A stretch of 64,000 nt of DNA from Paenibacillus_AB sp036577625 (GCF_036577625.1 NZ_JARBDC010000034.1:60257-124256); one strand, 5' to 3'; numbered from the stretch's first letter, positions 7,720 to 15,935 are shown. Numbers and translations: made by a program. The notes: generated by a model not told the origin, from the letters alone.

Positions 7720-9510
7720 TTACTCTAACGCGACGTTCCACTTGTACAGCTTCGTCCCGTAGCAGTTGAAATAAACCGATCCGTCCGGCGTCCGCGCCGC
7801 CGTCGACACGTGCCCGGGCAGCCCGCCCAGCGGCTCGGCCGTCATCCGGTTCGCGTCGATCGCGAACAATGTCTTTTCGCCGAAGGCAGCGATCCGGTCC
7901 GGGCCGAGTGCCAGCAGGCAGCCGCATCCTTCGCCGAGCGGAATGCGACGCAGGAACGATGCCGTCTCCGGCTCGAACACGGCGATCTCTTTGCCGACCC
8001 GCAGCCATACGAGGCCCGCCGCCGCGAGTACCGCGCCGGGCCGCTCCCCTCGCTCGAACCGGTGCAAAAACGAGATGCGCCCTTCCGTCTCCCACATCGC
8101 GAAATGGCACGGCTCGTCGCGCGCCTTCAGTCCGTTGCCGCCCGTTCCGGTCGTAAAATACAGCCGTTTGTCGTCGGCCGTCAGCCCGCCGATTTCCTGT
8201 CCCGGCACCGGATCGTACCACGACGTCACTTCCTTCGTCCCGATGTCGATGCGCGACAGTCCGCCGCCGTATACGCCGTATTTGGCCATCCACCCGGTCC
8301 ATACGCCTCCGTCCGGTCCGACGACCGACTTCGCATGGGGCCGGATGAGCTCCGGACCGACCGGGCGAAGCGTGCGCGGGTTGACGTTGCCGTACTGGTC
8401 CCACGGCTCGCCCGGACGGTACACGATATGGTCGCCACCGGCGTACGCCGCCATGAACAGCTCGTCGCCGGCGAACGCCATGCCGTACACTTCCCCGCCG
8501 GCGTTGCACACCGCCCCCGAATTCCAATAGGAGCCGTCCTTCGGATCGTAGCGGAATATCGTTTGGCCGAAGCCGCTCGACCCCCACAGTACGCCGTCCC
8601 GATCGGAGATGACGGTATGAATGCGAGTCGCCGGCGCTTCCGTCGGAATCGGCCGGAGGTTCGGCTCGCTCTCGCCGGGAGGCAGGATAAAGTAGTCCTG
8701 CCCTTTGACTCCCGCCCGGGAGCCGTCCCGCAGCGGAATATAGCGGACGCTCAGACGGCCGCCTATTTTCATCTCCCTCGACTCCAGCATGCCGCTCCAT
8801 CGCTCCGCCAAATCGCCGTCGACGGGCTGCATCGTTTTCGCGTCATAAAAACGGTTTTCTCCGTCGAGCGTCGTGCAAACGAACGTCTCCGTCACTTGCC
8901 GGATCGTCTCGCCCGGCGAGCCGAAGTCGGCGAACGTTTCCGACGCGATATCCCATACCCGCAAAAACGGCGTATCCATTCCTCCGCTGATGAAGATGCT
9001 CCCCGGCGCTCCGCCGTACACGTTTCGGCTGTACATGTCTTTCGGGTTCGCCGAGACGCGCCCGACGTCGACCAGCTCATGCTTCGCCGGGTCGTAGCGC
9101 AGCAGCGCGCAGCCGGGATACGTTCCGCCGTACACGAGACCGTCCGAGCCGACGACCAAATTCCAAATGTATTTCTCCGACTCGATCCGCAGCGGCTTCG
9201 CCCATTCCCGCGTTCGCAGGTCCAGGCTGTGCAGGTAGCCGTAGTCGGGGCAAGTTCCGATCAGCAGCTTGTCGCCGAGCGGCAAAACGGCCCATGCCCC
9301 CGAATCGCCGGGAAGCCGGATCGCCTCCCCCTCGTGCGTCTCCGTATCGATCAGAATGAGGTTGCCGACGGACCCGGCCGCGAAATTGGACAGCACCAGC
9401 TTCTCCCGTCCGTCCTTCGGATCGATGAGCGCCACCGCGCCCAAAATGTTGAAATTGCGGCAGGGCTCCGCCGCCTCCGCGTACATGGCGCGCTCCGTGC
9501 GAGTTTCCAT
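7720..9510 (-). CDS. Predicted beta-propeller protein of unknown function
   Basis: A 596-residue protein without signal peptide. It is built of repeated strands of the type LVVGSDGLVYGGTYPGCALLRYDP and DGVLWGSSGFGQTIFRYDP, typical of propeller folds (PQQ-like or WD/YncE-like blades). No catalytic motif is recognised. The ATG at 9510 has GGGAGG six bases upstream; an in-frame ATG at 9534 has no such site. It converges with the binding-protein gene ending at 7570. A perfect palindrome at 9575-9588 lies upstream. Linkage to sugar-uptake genes suggests a role in carbohydrate metabolism or sensing, but this is only inference. Confidence 0.7.
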   Translation of the reverse strand: METRTERAMYAEAAEPCRNFNILGAVALIDPKDGREKLVLSNFAAGSVGNLILIDTETHEGEAIRLPGDSGAWAVLPLGDKLLIGTCPDYGYLHSLDLRTREWAKPLRIESEKYIWNLVVGSDGLVYGGTYPGCALLRYDPAKHELVDVGRVSANPKDMYSRNVYGGAPGSIFISGGMDTPFLRVWDIASETFADFGSPGETIRQVTETFVCTTLDGENRFYDAKTMQPVDGDLAERWSGMLESREMKIGGRLSVRYIPLRDGSRAGVKGQDYFILPPGESEPNLRPIPTEAPATRIHTVISDRDGVLWGSSGFGQTIFRYDPKDGSYWNSGAVCNAGGEVYGMAFAGDELFMAAYAGGDHIVYRPGEPWDQYGNVNPRTLRPVGPELIRPHAKSVVGPDGGVWTGWMAKYGVYGGGLSRIDIGTKEVTSWYDPVPGQEIGGLTADDKRLYFTTGTGGNGLKARDEPCHFAMWETEGRISFLHRFERGERPGAVLAAAGLVWLRVGKEIAVFEPETASFLRRIPLGEGCGCLLALGPDRIAAFGEKTLFAIDANRMTAEPLGGLPGHVSTAARTPDGSVYFNCYGTKLYKWNVALE

Positions 9511-9831
9511 AGGTTCCTCCCGATTTTGGCCCATCAGGCCATGGTTGACAGCGGGCAGTCGCAGTCATTGTAATACGATTGCAATCGTTTGCAGCAGACG
9601 AAAACTGATATTGCGCCGGTCATTTTTTGACTTTTTCGGTTCATCCCCGTCCCGCATCCGCTTTGGACGCATCCGCTTCCGAACCGGCATGATTTGCCGA
9701 TAATGGGGCATAGTAAAGTTGCGTAAAAACCGGCGGATTTCGATCGCGAAGCCTGGCCGGCCGATGACTCGGCATTTGGCGCCGAAAACGAAAGCTTTCC
9801 GAACCCGCATTGAAGGAGGACTACTGCTAAC
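9511..9831. other. Divergent intergenic region
   Basis: This 321-bp stretch separates the divergent propeller gene and a small plus-strand gene. It holds the palindrome and -10 element listed separately. No other gene was found. Confidence 0.5.
9567..9588 (-). promoter_or_regulatory. Palindromic operator next to a -10 element
   Basis: ACGATTGCAATCGT at 9575-9588 is a perfect 14-bp palindrome. On the minus strand it is followed directly by TACAAT (9567-9572), a good -10. The palindrome therefore lies between the -35 and -10 of the propeller gene promoter, a classic repressor position. The cognate regulator is unknown. Confidence 0.45.
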
Positions 9832-10104
9832 ATGAGCGAACATGACCGCATGAACCCGATGTCCGGCGAGCCCGTGGAAATCGACGGCGTTTATTCGAAT
9901 GAATGGGGGCGCGAGCAGTTTTTGCAGAAGGGCGACGTTTTCCCGGCCGATCCGCAGCTCGGCACGACCGCCTGGGAGCTGGTGCGCTACAGCGTGGATC
10001 GCCTGACGGGCGAAACCGAGCACGCCCATTTGAATTTGGCCGACAAAAACGAGCAAAGCGGGCACGGCTCCCCGCGCAAGCATGTGGACCGGGGAGACAA
10101 GTAA
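9832..10104 (+). CDS. Small hydrophilic hypothetical protein
   Basis: A 90-residue protein, highly polar and acidic or His-rich at the C-terminus, with no membrane segment. The ATG at 9832 is preceded by AAGGAGGA and the gene is closed by a strong terminator, so it is very likely expressed as a single unit. The middle section (KGDVFPADPQLGTTAWELV) loosely resembles the YjzC-type small proteins of Bacillus, which is a weak comparison made from memory. Function is unknown. Confidence 0.7.
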   Translation: MSEHDRMNPMSGEPVEIDGVYSNEWGREQFLQKGDVFPADPQLGTTAWELVRYSVDRLTGETEHAHLNLADKNEQSGHGSPRKHVDRGDK

Positions 10105-10109
10105 CGGGG

Positions 10110-10136
10110 AAAGGGACGTCGAACGTCCCTTTTTTA
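10110..10136 (+). terminator. Rho-independent terminator
   Basis: The stem AAAGGGACGT-CGA-ACGTCCCTTT is followed by a T run. It lies directly after the stop codon at 10104. Confidence 0.9.
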
Positions 10137-10176
10137 GAGCGGGAAAAACGGGGTCTTCGGTTTACAATAATCTTAC

Positions 10177-10222
10177 TTGACTTCACCAAGTTATTTTTAT
10201 ATGATTACTTACGAAAAGTAAT
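10177..10222 (+). promoter_or_regulatory. Sigma-A promoter with overlapping operator
   Basis: TTGACT at 10177-10182 and TATGAT at 10200-10205 are separated by 17 bp, close to consensus. The inverted repeat ATTACTT-ACGAA-AAGTAAT at 10204-10222 overlaps the -10. Its half-site resembles the TTACT-type operators bound by HxlR/YodB-family redox repressors that control azoreductase genes in Bacillus. The family match is inference. Confidence 0.65.
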
Positions 10223-10282
10223 ATACAAACAAATCAACAAGGTGAACTTCGACTCGAAGCCCTTCGATGAAAGGTGAGAAAG

Positions 10283-10876
10283 ATGGGGTTTCTGGACAAA
10301 TTATTCGGGAAACCGACCAAGGAGGAACGTCAAGTGGCAAATTTAAAAATCGGCATTATATTGGGCAGCACGCGTCAAGGCCGCGTCAGCCCGCAGGTAG
10401 GTCAGTGGGTGAAAGGAATCGCCGACAAACGCGGCGACGCGGATTACGAAATCGTCGACATCGCCGATTTCAAGCTGCCCTTCCTTGGAGAAACGAGCGG
10501 CGACGAGCCGGGGATCCAAGCGTGGTCGCAGAAGCTTTCCAGCCTGGACGGCTTCGTCTTCATCGTCCAAGAGTACAACCACAGCATTACCGGGGCGCTG
10601 AAAAACGCGCTGGATATGGCCCGCGAAGAATGGAACAACAAGGCGGCCGGCATCGTCAGCTACGGTTCGACGGGCGGCGCCCGCGCCGCCGAGCATTTGC
10701 GCGGCATCTGCGGCGAATTGAAAATCGCCGACGTTCGTACGCATCCGACGCTTTCTCTGTTCACCGATTTCGAAAACTTCACGACATTCAAGCCGGCCGA
10801 TCTTCATCTGAATAACGTCAATACGATGCTCGACGAAGTCGTGGCCTGGAGCGGCGCGCTGAAAACGCTGCGTTAA
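10283..10876 (+). CDS. NADPH-dependent FMN reductase family protein
   Basis: A 197-residue flavodoxin-like reductase. The FMN-binding loop GSTRQGRVSPQVGQWV is at about residues 24-40, preceded by the strand KIGIILG. Residues VQEYNHSITGALKNALD (about 92-108) are the conserved block of the family. The first 18 residues (MGFLDKLFGKPTKEERQV) form a short amphipathic extension not usual in the family. The ATG at 10283 has AAAGGTGAG upstream; a GTG nine bases earlier overlaps that site. Relatives reduce quinones, azo dyes or chromate with NADPH. The strong promoter with overlapping operator suggests induction by an electrophile or oxidant (inference). Confidence 0.9.
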   Translation: MGFLDKLFGKPTKEERQVANLKIGIILGSTRQGRVSPQVGQWVKGIADKRGDADYEIVDIADFKLPFLGETSGDEPGIQAWSQKLSSLDGFVFIVQEYNHSITGALKNALDMAREEWNNKAAGIVSYGSTGGARAAEHLRGICGELKIADVRTHPTLSLFTDFENFTTFKPADLHLNNVNTMLDEVVAWSGALKTLR

Positions 10877-10882
10877 AGCAGA

Positions 10883-10929
10883 AGAACCTTCGAATCCGCG
10901 TTTCGCGCGGAATCGAAGGTTCTTTTTCG
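10883..10929 (+). terminator. Strong hairpin terminator
   Basis: AAGAACCTTCGAATCCGCG pairs with CGCGCGGAATCGAAGGTTCTT and a TTTTT run follows. It ends the FMN reductase gene and lies just beyond the small minus-strand ORF that ends at 10931. Confidence 0.9.
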
Positions 10930-10930
10930 C

Positions 10931-11077
10931 TTAACGGCCGAGCGCCGCATCCGGCAGAAGCCGGTCCAGCGCGTACACGTTCGCCAGCCTTTTCGGAGCG
11001 AAGTCCGAGGCGAAGCCGAAGGCCAACTCGGCTTTTTGCGGATGCTTCGGATTCGGCAGCCGCATGCCGACATCCAT
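10931..11077 (-). CDS. Small hypothetical protein after the SBP gene
   Basis: A 48-residue open frame beginning MDVGMRLPNPKHPQ and ending LDRLLPDAALGR. The ATG at 11077 has GGAGG eight bases upstream. It starts only 27 bp after the stop of the binding-protein gene and in the same direction, so it is probably the last cistron of the importer operon. There is no signal peptide or membrane segment. The sequence is not recognised. It could also be a remnant of a longer gene. Confidence 0.4.
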   Translation of the reverse strand: MDVGMRLPNPKHPQKAELAFGFASDFAPKRLANVYALDRLLPDAALGR

Positions 11078-11104
11078 GTCTCTCGCCTCCGATCGTTCGC
11101 CCCG

Positions 11105-12415
11105 TTAATTTTTAAGCAGCCGCTCCGTTTCTTTCTTGAACGTGTCGAGCGTCGTCTCGATATTTTTGCCGTCGTACATAATGGCCTGGATCGCCTTGAA
11201 AAACTCCTGCATCACTTGCGGCCAGGCGACGTGCTTATTCGTGTCGGTCGCGTATTGCAGCTGGTCGTACGCAACTTTGCGGTTCGGCTCCTTCGCCCAA
11301 AGGTCTTTCATTTGCTGCGACTCGACCATTTTTTTCGTAAAAGGCAGATAGCCGGAGTCGAGCACGAACTGCAGCCCGCCCTTCGGATCGGTCATCATCC
11401 AACGGATGAATTCCCATGCCGCTTCCTTATTTTTGGAGCCGGCCATCAAAGCGATGTTCGCTCCCCCGGTCGGCGTCGCGTACACCTGATCCATAGGCAA
11501 GTATGCCGTCGCGTAGTCGAATTTGACGCTGTCCTTCAAGCTGCCGATCACGCCGGTCGACTGGAACATCATTCCGATTTTGCCGCTGGTGAACATTTGG
11601 TTGACGATATTGCCGGAGTCTTGGGCCGGCGGGTAGTACAAGGCGCCCGTGCTTTGCAGGTCCTTCAAAAATTTGAACGTCTTGACGCCTTCTCCGCCCG
11701 CGAAGCCGATCGACGTGCCGGCGTCGTTGAAAAACTTGCCCTTCGCCTGCGAAATCATCGCGATCGGATACCACGTATCGTACGGCATGCTGTAGCCGTA
11801 GCGCTTGTATTCGCCGTTTTCCTTGACGACGAGCGCTTCCGCCACCTTTCTCAGCTCCTCCCACGTTTTCGGGACGGCGAGCCCTTTCTCGTCCAGCATC
11901 GTCTTGTTGACGTGCAGAATCGGCGTCGAACGGTTGAGCGGCAGCGAGACGAGCTTTTTGTTGAACGTCGAATGGCCCATCAAGCCGGGCGTAAAGTCGT
12001 CCACGCTCATGCCGGACGTTTTCAGAAAAGGCGTCATGTCTTCGAGCACGTCCGAGTCGGCGAACATTTGCACATAGGCGCGCTCCAGCATCGTGACGTC
12101 CGGTCCGGATTTCGCCGCGACGGCCTGCTGCAGCTTCGTCACCGTTTCGTCGTACGAGCCCTGGAACGTGCCGACGACCTCGATTTTGCTCTGCGATTCG
12201 TTGAACCGGCTGATGGCGCTGCTTATATATTCGCCGTTTTTGCCTCCGAGCGAATGCCAAAACTGCACCGTCACTTTGCCCGCGGGCTCCTTCGGCCGAG
12301 CGCCTCCGGCGGGCTCGGAACCGCCCGCCCCGCCCGACCCGCTCGCTCCGCAGCCGGCCAAAATGCCGGGGAGCAGCGCCGCCGCCAATACGATCTTCGA
12401 TACTTGTTTCCGCAT
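11105..12415 (-). CDS. ABC sugar importer solute-binding lipoprotein
   Basis: A 436-residue family-1 binding protein with lipoprotein signal MRKQVSKIVLAAALLPGILAGC. The mature start VTVQFWHSLGGKNGEYISS is typical of CUT1 binding proteins of the UgpB/MalE group. The ATG at 12415 follows GGAGGG. It is the fourth gene of a complete importer operon transcribed ATPase, permease, permease, binding protein. UgpB-like features (GGAN at the ligand end, FWHS start) hint at glycerol-3-phosphate, oligosaccharide or polyol substrates, but the substrate is not determinable. Confidence 0.92.
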   Translation of the reverse strand: MRKQVSKIVLAAALLPGILAGCGASGSGGAGGSEPAGGARPKEPAGKVTVQFWHSLGGKNGEYISSAISRFNESQSKIEVVGTFQGSYDETVTKLQQAVAAKSGPDVTMLERAYVQMFADSDVLEDMTPFLKTSGMSVDDFTPGLMGHSTFNKKLVSLPLNRSTPILHVNKTMLDEKGLAVPKTWEELRKVAEALVVKENGEYKRYGYSMPYDTWYPIAMISQAKGKFFNDAGTSIGFAGGEGVKTFKFLKDLQSTGALYYPPAQDSGNIVNQMFTSGKIGMMFQSTGVIGSLKDSVKFDYATAYLPMDQVYATPTGGANIALMAGSKNKEAAWEFIRWMMTDPKGGLQFVLDSGYLPFTKKMVESQQMKDLWAKEPNRKVAYDQLQYATDTNKHVAWPQVMQEFFKAIQAIMYDGKNIETTLDTFKKETERLLKN

Positions 12416-12466
12416 CGGGAATACCCTCCATTACGATAGTAAGCTGTTGAAAATAGCAGACGCGTT

Positions 12467-13315
12467 TTATTTGATGCCGGAATAAACGAACGCTTTGACG
12501 ATATGCTTGGAAGCGAACAAATAAACGATCAGGATCGGCACGACGAGCACGACGTTGCCGGCCATAATGATGTGCCAGTTGCTGATGCCCTCGGTCTCCC
12601 GCAGCATCGCGATGCCCATCGTCAGCGGACGCACGGGCGCCGAATCCGTCATGACGAGCGGCCAGAAATAGTCGTTCCAATGGCTGACGAAGCTGAACAG
12701 CGTGATCGTGGCCAAAGCCGGCATCGACATCGGAATCATGATGCTGCGAATAATGTTGAATTCGCCGGCGTTGTCCAGCCGGGCCGCCTCGATAATTTCT
12801 TGCGGAATTTGCATGAAATATTGGCGCAGCAGGAAAATGCCGAAGGCGTTCGACATGAACGGAATAATTTGCGGCAGCAGCGTTTGGATAAGCCCCCAAT
12901 CGGCCAGCATCAAATAAACCGGTATGAACGTCACCTGGCCGGGAATCATGAACGCGAGCAGCACGGTGCCGAACAGCAAGCTTTTCCCCGCGAACTTGTA
13001 TTTGGCGAACGCATAGGCGGCCGGGATCATGACGACCAGCTGCAGCGCGATGATGGAGACGGTCACGACGATCGAGTTTCGGGCGTAGACGAGAAACGGT
13101 CCCGCCTGCATCGCTTCGGCGAAATTGACCCACTGCGCCCGCGCCGGTATCCAGGTGGGCGGAAACGACAGCGTTTCTTCGAACGTCTGCAGCGACGTCG
13201 AGATCATCCATAGAAACGGGAAAACGAATACGAGCAGGACGGCGGCTTTCAGCAGCATTCCGAGCGTTCGCCCGGCGAGCTTGGCATAGGTCACTTGTTG
13301 CATCCCCCCTCTCAT
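12467..13315 (-). CDS. CUT1 ABC sugar permease (MalG/UgpE type)
   Basis: A 282-residue inner-membrane permease with six predicted transmembrane segments. The EAA loop that docks the ATPase is visible as EAARLDNAGEFNIIRSIMIP at about residues 190-210. The ATG at 13315 is preferred over a TTG nine bases upstream and an ATG twelve bases downstream that abuts a purine run. It starts 23 bp after the stop of the partner permease gene. Confidence 0.92.
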   Translation of the reverse strand: MRGGMQQVTYAKLAGRTLGMLLKAAVLLVFVFPFLWMISTSLQTFEETLSFPPTWIPARAQWVNFAEAMQAGPFLVYARNSIVVTVSIIALQLVVMIPAAYAFAKYKFAGKSLLFGTVLLAFMIPGQVTFIPVYLMLADWGLIQTLLPQIIPFMSNAFGIFLLRQYFMQIPQEIIEAARLDNAGEFNIIRSIMIPMSMPALATITLFSFVSHWNDYFWPLVMTDSAPVRPLTMGIAMLRETEGISNWHIIMAGNVVLVVPILIVYLFASKHIVKAFVYSGIK

Positions 13316-13337
13316 GCGGGACAAGCCCCGCGTCCGT

Positions 13338-14216
13338 TTATTGGTAATGCACTTTTTTGGCCAGCAAGCGGAAATACAGGAACGTGAGCAAGGCGATGAT
13401 CGCCATCAGCACGACGCCGGTCGCGGAAGCGTAGCCGATGCTGTTCGTGCGGAATTCGTAAATGTAGTACACGAGCGTCGTCGTCGCCGTATTCGGGCCG
13501 CCGCCCGTCATAATTTTGACGGTGTCGAATACTTTGAACGACCCGATCGTCATCACGATCAGAATGAAAAACAGCTGGGGCGAAATCATCGGCAGCGTAA
13601 TTTTCGTAAACACCTTGAACTTGCTCGCATTGTCGAGGGCGGCCGCTTCGTAGATGCTCGGCGGGATGCTTTGCAGCGCCGCGACGATAATGAGCGTGTA
13701 GTAGCCGAGATTTTGCCATACCGATACGATGACGATCGACAGCATCGCCGTGCTCGAGCTTTGCAGCCAGGGAGACGGCGGCAGGCCGAGCGACTTCAGG
13801 ACGAAATTGAGAATCCCGTAGCTCGGCTCCATCAGCCACATCCAGACGAGCGCGACCGAAACGATCGAAATGATGTGCGGCGTAAACAGGCCGGCCTGCA
13901 CGATCGCGTTGAAGCGCGATTTTTTGTTCAACCACACCGCGATGACCAGCGACAGCGCCATCGTCAGCGCGACGACGCCCACGGTATACACCACGGTATT
14001 GAGCAGGGCGCTGTAAAAATCTTCGCGGGACAAAATTTGCGTGAAATTGTCCGTGCCGATGAACTTGCTTTTGTCCTTGTTCATCAAGTTGTACTTGTAA
14101 AAGCTTAGCTTGATTAAATAAAGCACCGGATAAAGGACGAACAGCGCGATGCCGATCATCGCCGGCAGCACCAACGCGTACGGACGGATCGCTTCCCAAG
14201 CTTTCCGTTTTTTCAT
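13338..14216 (-). CDS. CUT1 ABC sugar permease (MalF/UgpA type)
   Basis: A 292-residue permease with six membrane segments, beginning MKKRKAWEAIRPYALVLPAM. The EAA loop is EAAALDNASKFKVFTKITLP at about residues 200-220. The ATG at 14216 overlaps the stop codon of the ATPase gene (ATGA), a sign of translational coupling, and has AAGAGGG upstream. It pairs with the permease at 12467-13315. Confidence 0.92.
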   Translation of the reverse strand: MKKRKAWEAIRPYALVLPAMIGIALFVLYPVLYLIKLSFYKYNLMNKDKSKFIGTDNFTQILSREDFYSALLNTVVYTVGVVALTMALSLVIAVWLNKKSRFNAIVQAGLFTPHIISIVSVALVWMWLMEPSYGILNFVLKSLGLPPSPWLQSSSTAMLSIVIVSVWQNLGYYTLIIVAALQSIPPSIYEAAALDNASKFKVFTKITLPMISPQLFFILIVMTIGSFKVFDTVKIMTGGGPNTATTTLVYYIYEFRTNSIGYASATGVVLMAIIALLTFLYFRLLAKKVHYQ

Positions 14217-15262
14217 GACGATGCCCTCTTGAGCGCCGTCATGTACGCCCCGAAACGCGCGTCGCCGGGGTCGATCCGCTTCTCGTCCGCTCCGAAAAAG
14301 TACAGATGGTCGGCCTGCACGCCGAGCCACACGTCCTGGTCGACGGAAAAGCGGTCTTCCGCGCTCTTGATCATAAAAGCGTGCGGGCCGGACTTCACTT
14401 GGTAGATCGTCTCCGACCCGAGCATTTCCCGGGTCGCGATCGTGCCGCGAACGGCATAGTGGGCGTCCGTCCGCTCGGCCGACAGCACGCCGCTTTCCGG
14501 CCGAAACCCGAATTTCGCCCCGTCCGCTCCGACGTCTCCGACGTTCATCGGCGGCACGCCGATAAACTGGGCTGCGAACAAATTGCTCGGCTGCCGGTAC
14601 ATCGTTTCCGGAGCGGCTTCCTGCTGAATTTGCCCGTGGTTCATCAGGACGATCGTATCCGCCATCGACATCGCTTCGACCTGGTCGTGCGTCACGTAGA
14701 CGAACGTCGAGCCGAGCTTTTTGTGCAGCTCGATCAGCTCGATGCGCATTTGCACCCTCAGCTTGGCGTCCAGGTTGGACAGCGGCTCATCCATCAAAAA
14801 GACGGACGGCTTCTTCACCATCGCCCGGGCGAGCGCGACGCGCTGCCGCTGTCCGCCGGAAAGCGTCGACGGCTTCCGGTCCAGGTAAGGCCGAAGCCCG
14901 ACCGTTTCGCTGATGCTCTCGACGAGGCGGGTCCGCTCCGCCTTCGGCACTTTGTTGTTTTTCAGGCCGAACTCGATATTGTCCCGCACCGACATCGTCG
15001 GGTATATCGCGTAATTTTGAAACACCATCGCCACTCCCCGCTGTCCCGGGGCGACGTGCGTCACGTCTTTTCCGCCGATCAAAATCTTGCCGGACGACTG
15101 CGCATCGAGTCCGGCGATCATCCGCAGCAGCGTCGTTTTGCCGCAGCCCGACGGGCCGACGAGAACGGTAAACTTCCCGTCTTCGATCGTCAGGTTCAAG
15201 TTCGGGATGACAACGTGCTTATCGAACGATTGCGTCACCTGCACCAATTCGATGGCTGCCAA
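14213..15262 (-). CDS. Sugar ABC transporter ATPase (MsmX/UgpC type)
   Basis: A 349-residue ATPase. Walker A GPSGCGKTT is at about residues 37-45, the signature LSGGQRQRVALARA at about 134-147, Walker B VFLMDEPLSNLDAK at about 152-165, and the H-loop VYVTHD at about 188-193. A C-terminal OB/TOBE-like regulatory domain follows from about residue 235. The start is TTG at 15262, supported by AGGAGGAGGG upstream. It is the first gene of the importer operon. MsmX-type ATPases often serve several importers, so it may also energise the orphan binding-protein systems at 2-8 kb (inference). Confidence 0.95.
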   Translation of the reverse strand: MAAIELVQVTQSFDKHVVIPNLNLTIEDGKFTVLVGPSGCGKTTLLRMIAGLDAQSSGKILIGGKDVTHVAPGQRGVAMVFQNYAIYPTMSVRDNIEFGLKNNKVPKAERTRLVESISETVGLRPYLDRKPSTLSGGQRQRVALARAMVKKPSVFLMDEPLSNLDAKLRVQMRIELIELHKKLGSTFVYVTHDQVEAMSMADTIVLMNHGQIQQEAAPETMYRQPSNLFAAQFIGVPPMNVGDVGADGAKFGFRPESGVLSAERTDAHYAVRGTIATREMLGSETIYQVKSGPHAFMIKSAEDRFSVDQDVWLGVQADHLYFFGADEKRIDPGDARFGAYMTALKRASS

Positions 15263-15379
15263 ATGCGCCCTCCTCCTTTTTCCCTTTCCCGGTGATCATT
15301 CGCTTTTGCTCATTCATGCTCGGTTTCATTGTAGAGACCATTTGTTTTCGCATTATTACGCACATATTAAGATGTCGTA

Positions 15380-15397
15380 AAGAGTAAGCGCTTTATT
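15380..15397 (-). promoter_or_regulatory. cre-like AAGCGCTT site upstream of importer
   Basis: The palindrome AAGCGCTT is at 15386-15393 in the context AGTAAGCGCTTTAT, matching 11 of 14 positions of the cre consensus. It lies about 120 bp upstream of the ATPase start. Two other sugar genes in the window carry the same core, which supports a shared catabolite control. Confidence 0.4.
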
Positions 15398-15499
15398 AAC
15401 GGCGAAAACGATTCGTCCTGCGAATGGTTTTTCCGGGAACCCGAACCGTGTTTCGAACGCGAAGCGCCTTGTTTTCCGTATTTTTCCTAGCGGCTGACG

Positions 15500-15558
15500 G
15501 CATAAACCGCGCTCCCTTCATCCATATGCTTGCGGAAGCGCGGTTTATGCAAGTTTTT
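15500..15558 (+). terminator. Hairpin with perfect 14-bp arms
   Basis: GCATAAACCGCGCT at 15500-15513 and AGCGCGGTTTATGC at 15537-15550 are exact reverse complements, followed by AAGTTTTTG. It has terminator form on the plus strand, but no plus-strand gene precedes it. It may insulate the region or be a relic. Confidence 0.45.
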
Positions 15559-15600
15559 GTTCGGTATTGTTTGTCCTTGGCGTTTTTGAGCATGGAACGC

Positions 15601-15634
15601 AACAAGGACCCCTCATAAGAGGAGTCCTTGTTTT
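15601..15634 (-). terminator. Hairpin terminator
   Basis: AACAAGGACCCCTC-ATAA-GAGGAGTCCTTGTT forms a strong stem with a TTTT run on the plus side. It overlaps the end of the decayed minus-strand frame at 15633 and may terminate transcripts from the small genes to its right. Confidence 0.5.
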
Positions 15635-15935
15635 AGTCGTATGCATTTCTCTTGATACGATCCAGTTCCAACTTGAAAAGTCCGGTTTCCTTCGCCGAGA
15701 ACTCGACATCTTTAATCAGATTCTCGACACGATCATTCACGGCGCGTATGCCTTCGAGCAGCTTCTCGTCGGAGCTTCTATTCTCCGCATGGTACCCGTC
15801 AGCGAAAAACCGCCGGATCGCATCGGCATGCGCATCGGCAGTTCGATTAGACGGCGGGCAAGGGAACGTCAGTGGTCCCCTCTGCTGTCCGTCGCTTCGT
15901 CCAAATATTCGTTTTCGGGGGCGCCCTTGATTGCG
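15633..15935 (-). pseudogene. Decayed coding fragment, no start codon
   Basis: This minus-strand frame stays open from a TAG at 15936-15938 to a TAA at 15633. It contains no ATG or TTG, and its first GTG comes late. Its C-terminal part reads like real protein: ADAIRRFFADGYHAENRSS, then VENLIKDVEFSAKETGLFKL and ELDRIKRNAYD. The codon pattern suggests the tail of a once larger helical protein. It overlaps the end of the 61-residue gene at 15869 in another frame. A functional short product from the GTG is possible but weak. Confidence 0.35.

Larger units (their letters stand above)
15263..15632. other. Intergenic region upstream of the importer operon
   Basis: No gene was found in this 370-bp stretch. 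It contains a cre-like palindrome at 15386 and two hairpins, at 15500-15558 and 15601-15634. A short minus-strand open frame crossing both hairpins is judged spurious. Confidence 0.5.

Noticed and set aside
4682..8800. A 1372-codon minus-strand open frame
   Set aside because: It lies antisense to the FAD oxidoreductase and binding-protein genes. Its composition (Arg-, Val- and His-rich) is that of a high-GC shadow frame, and it has no recognisable domain.
15396..15605. 69-residue minus-strand gene
   Set aside because: It spans two hairpins and has a basic shadow-like composition and no ribosome binding site.
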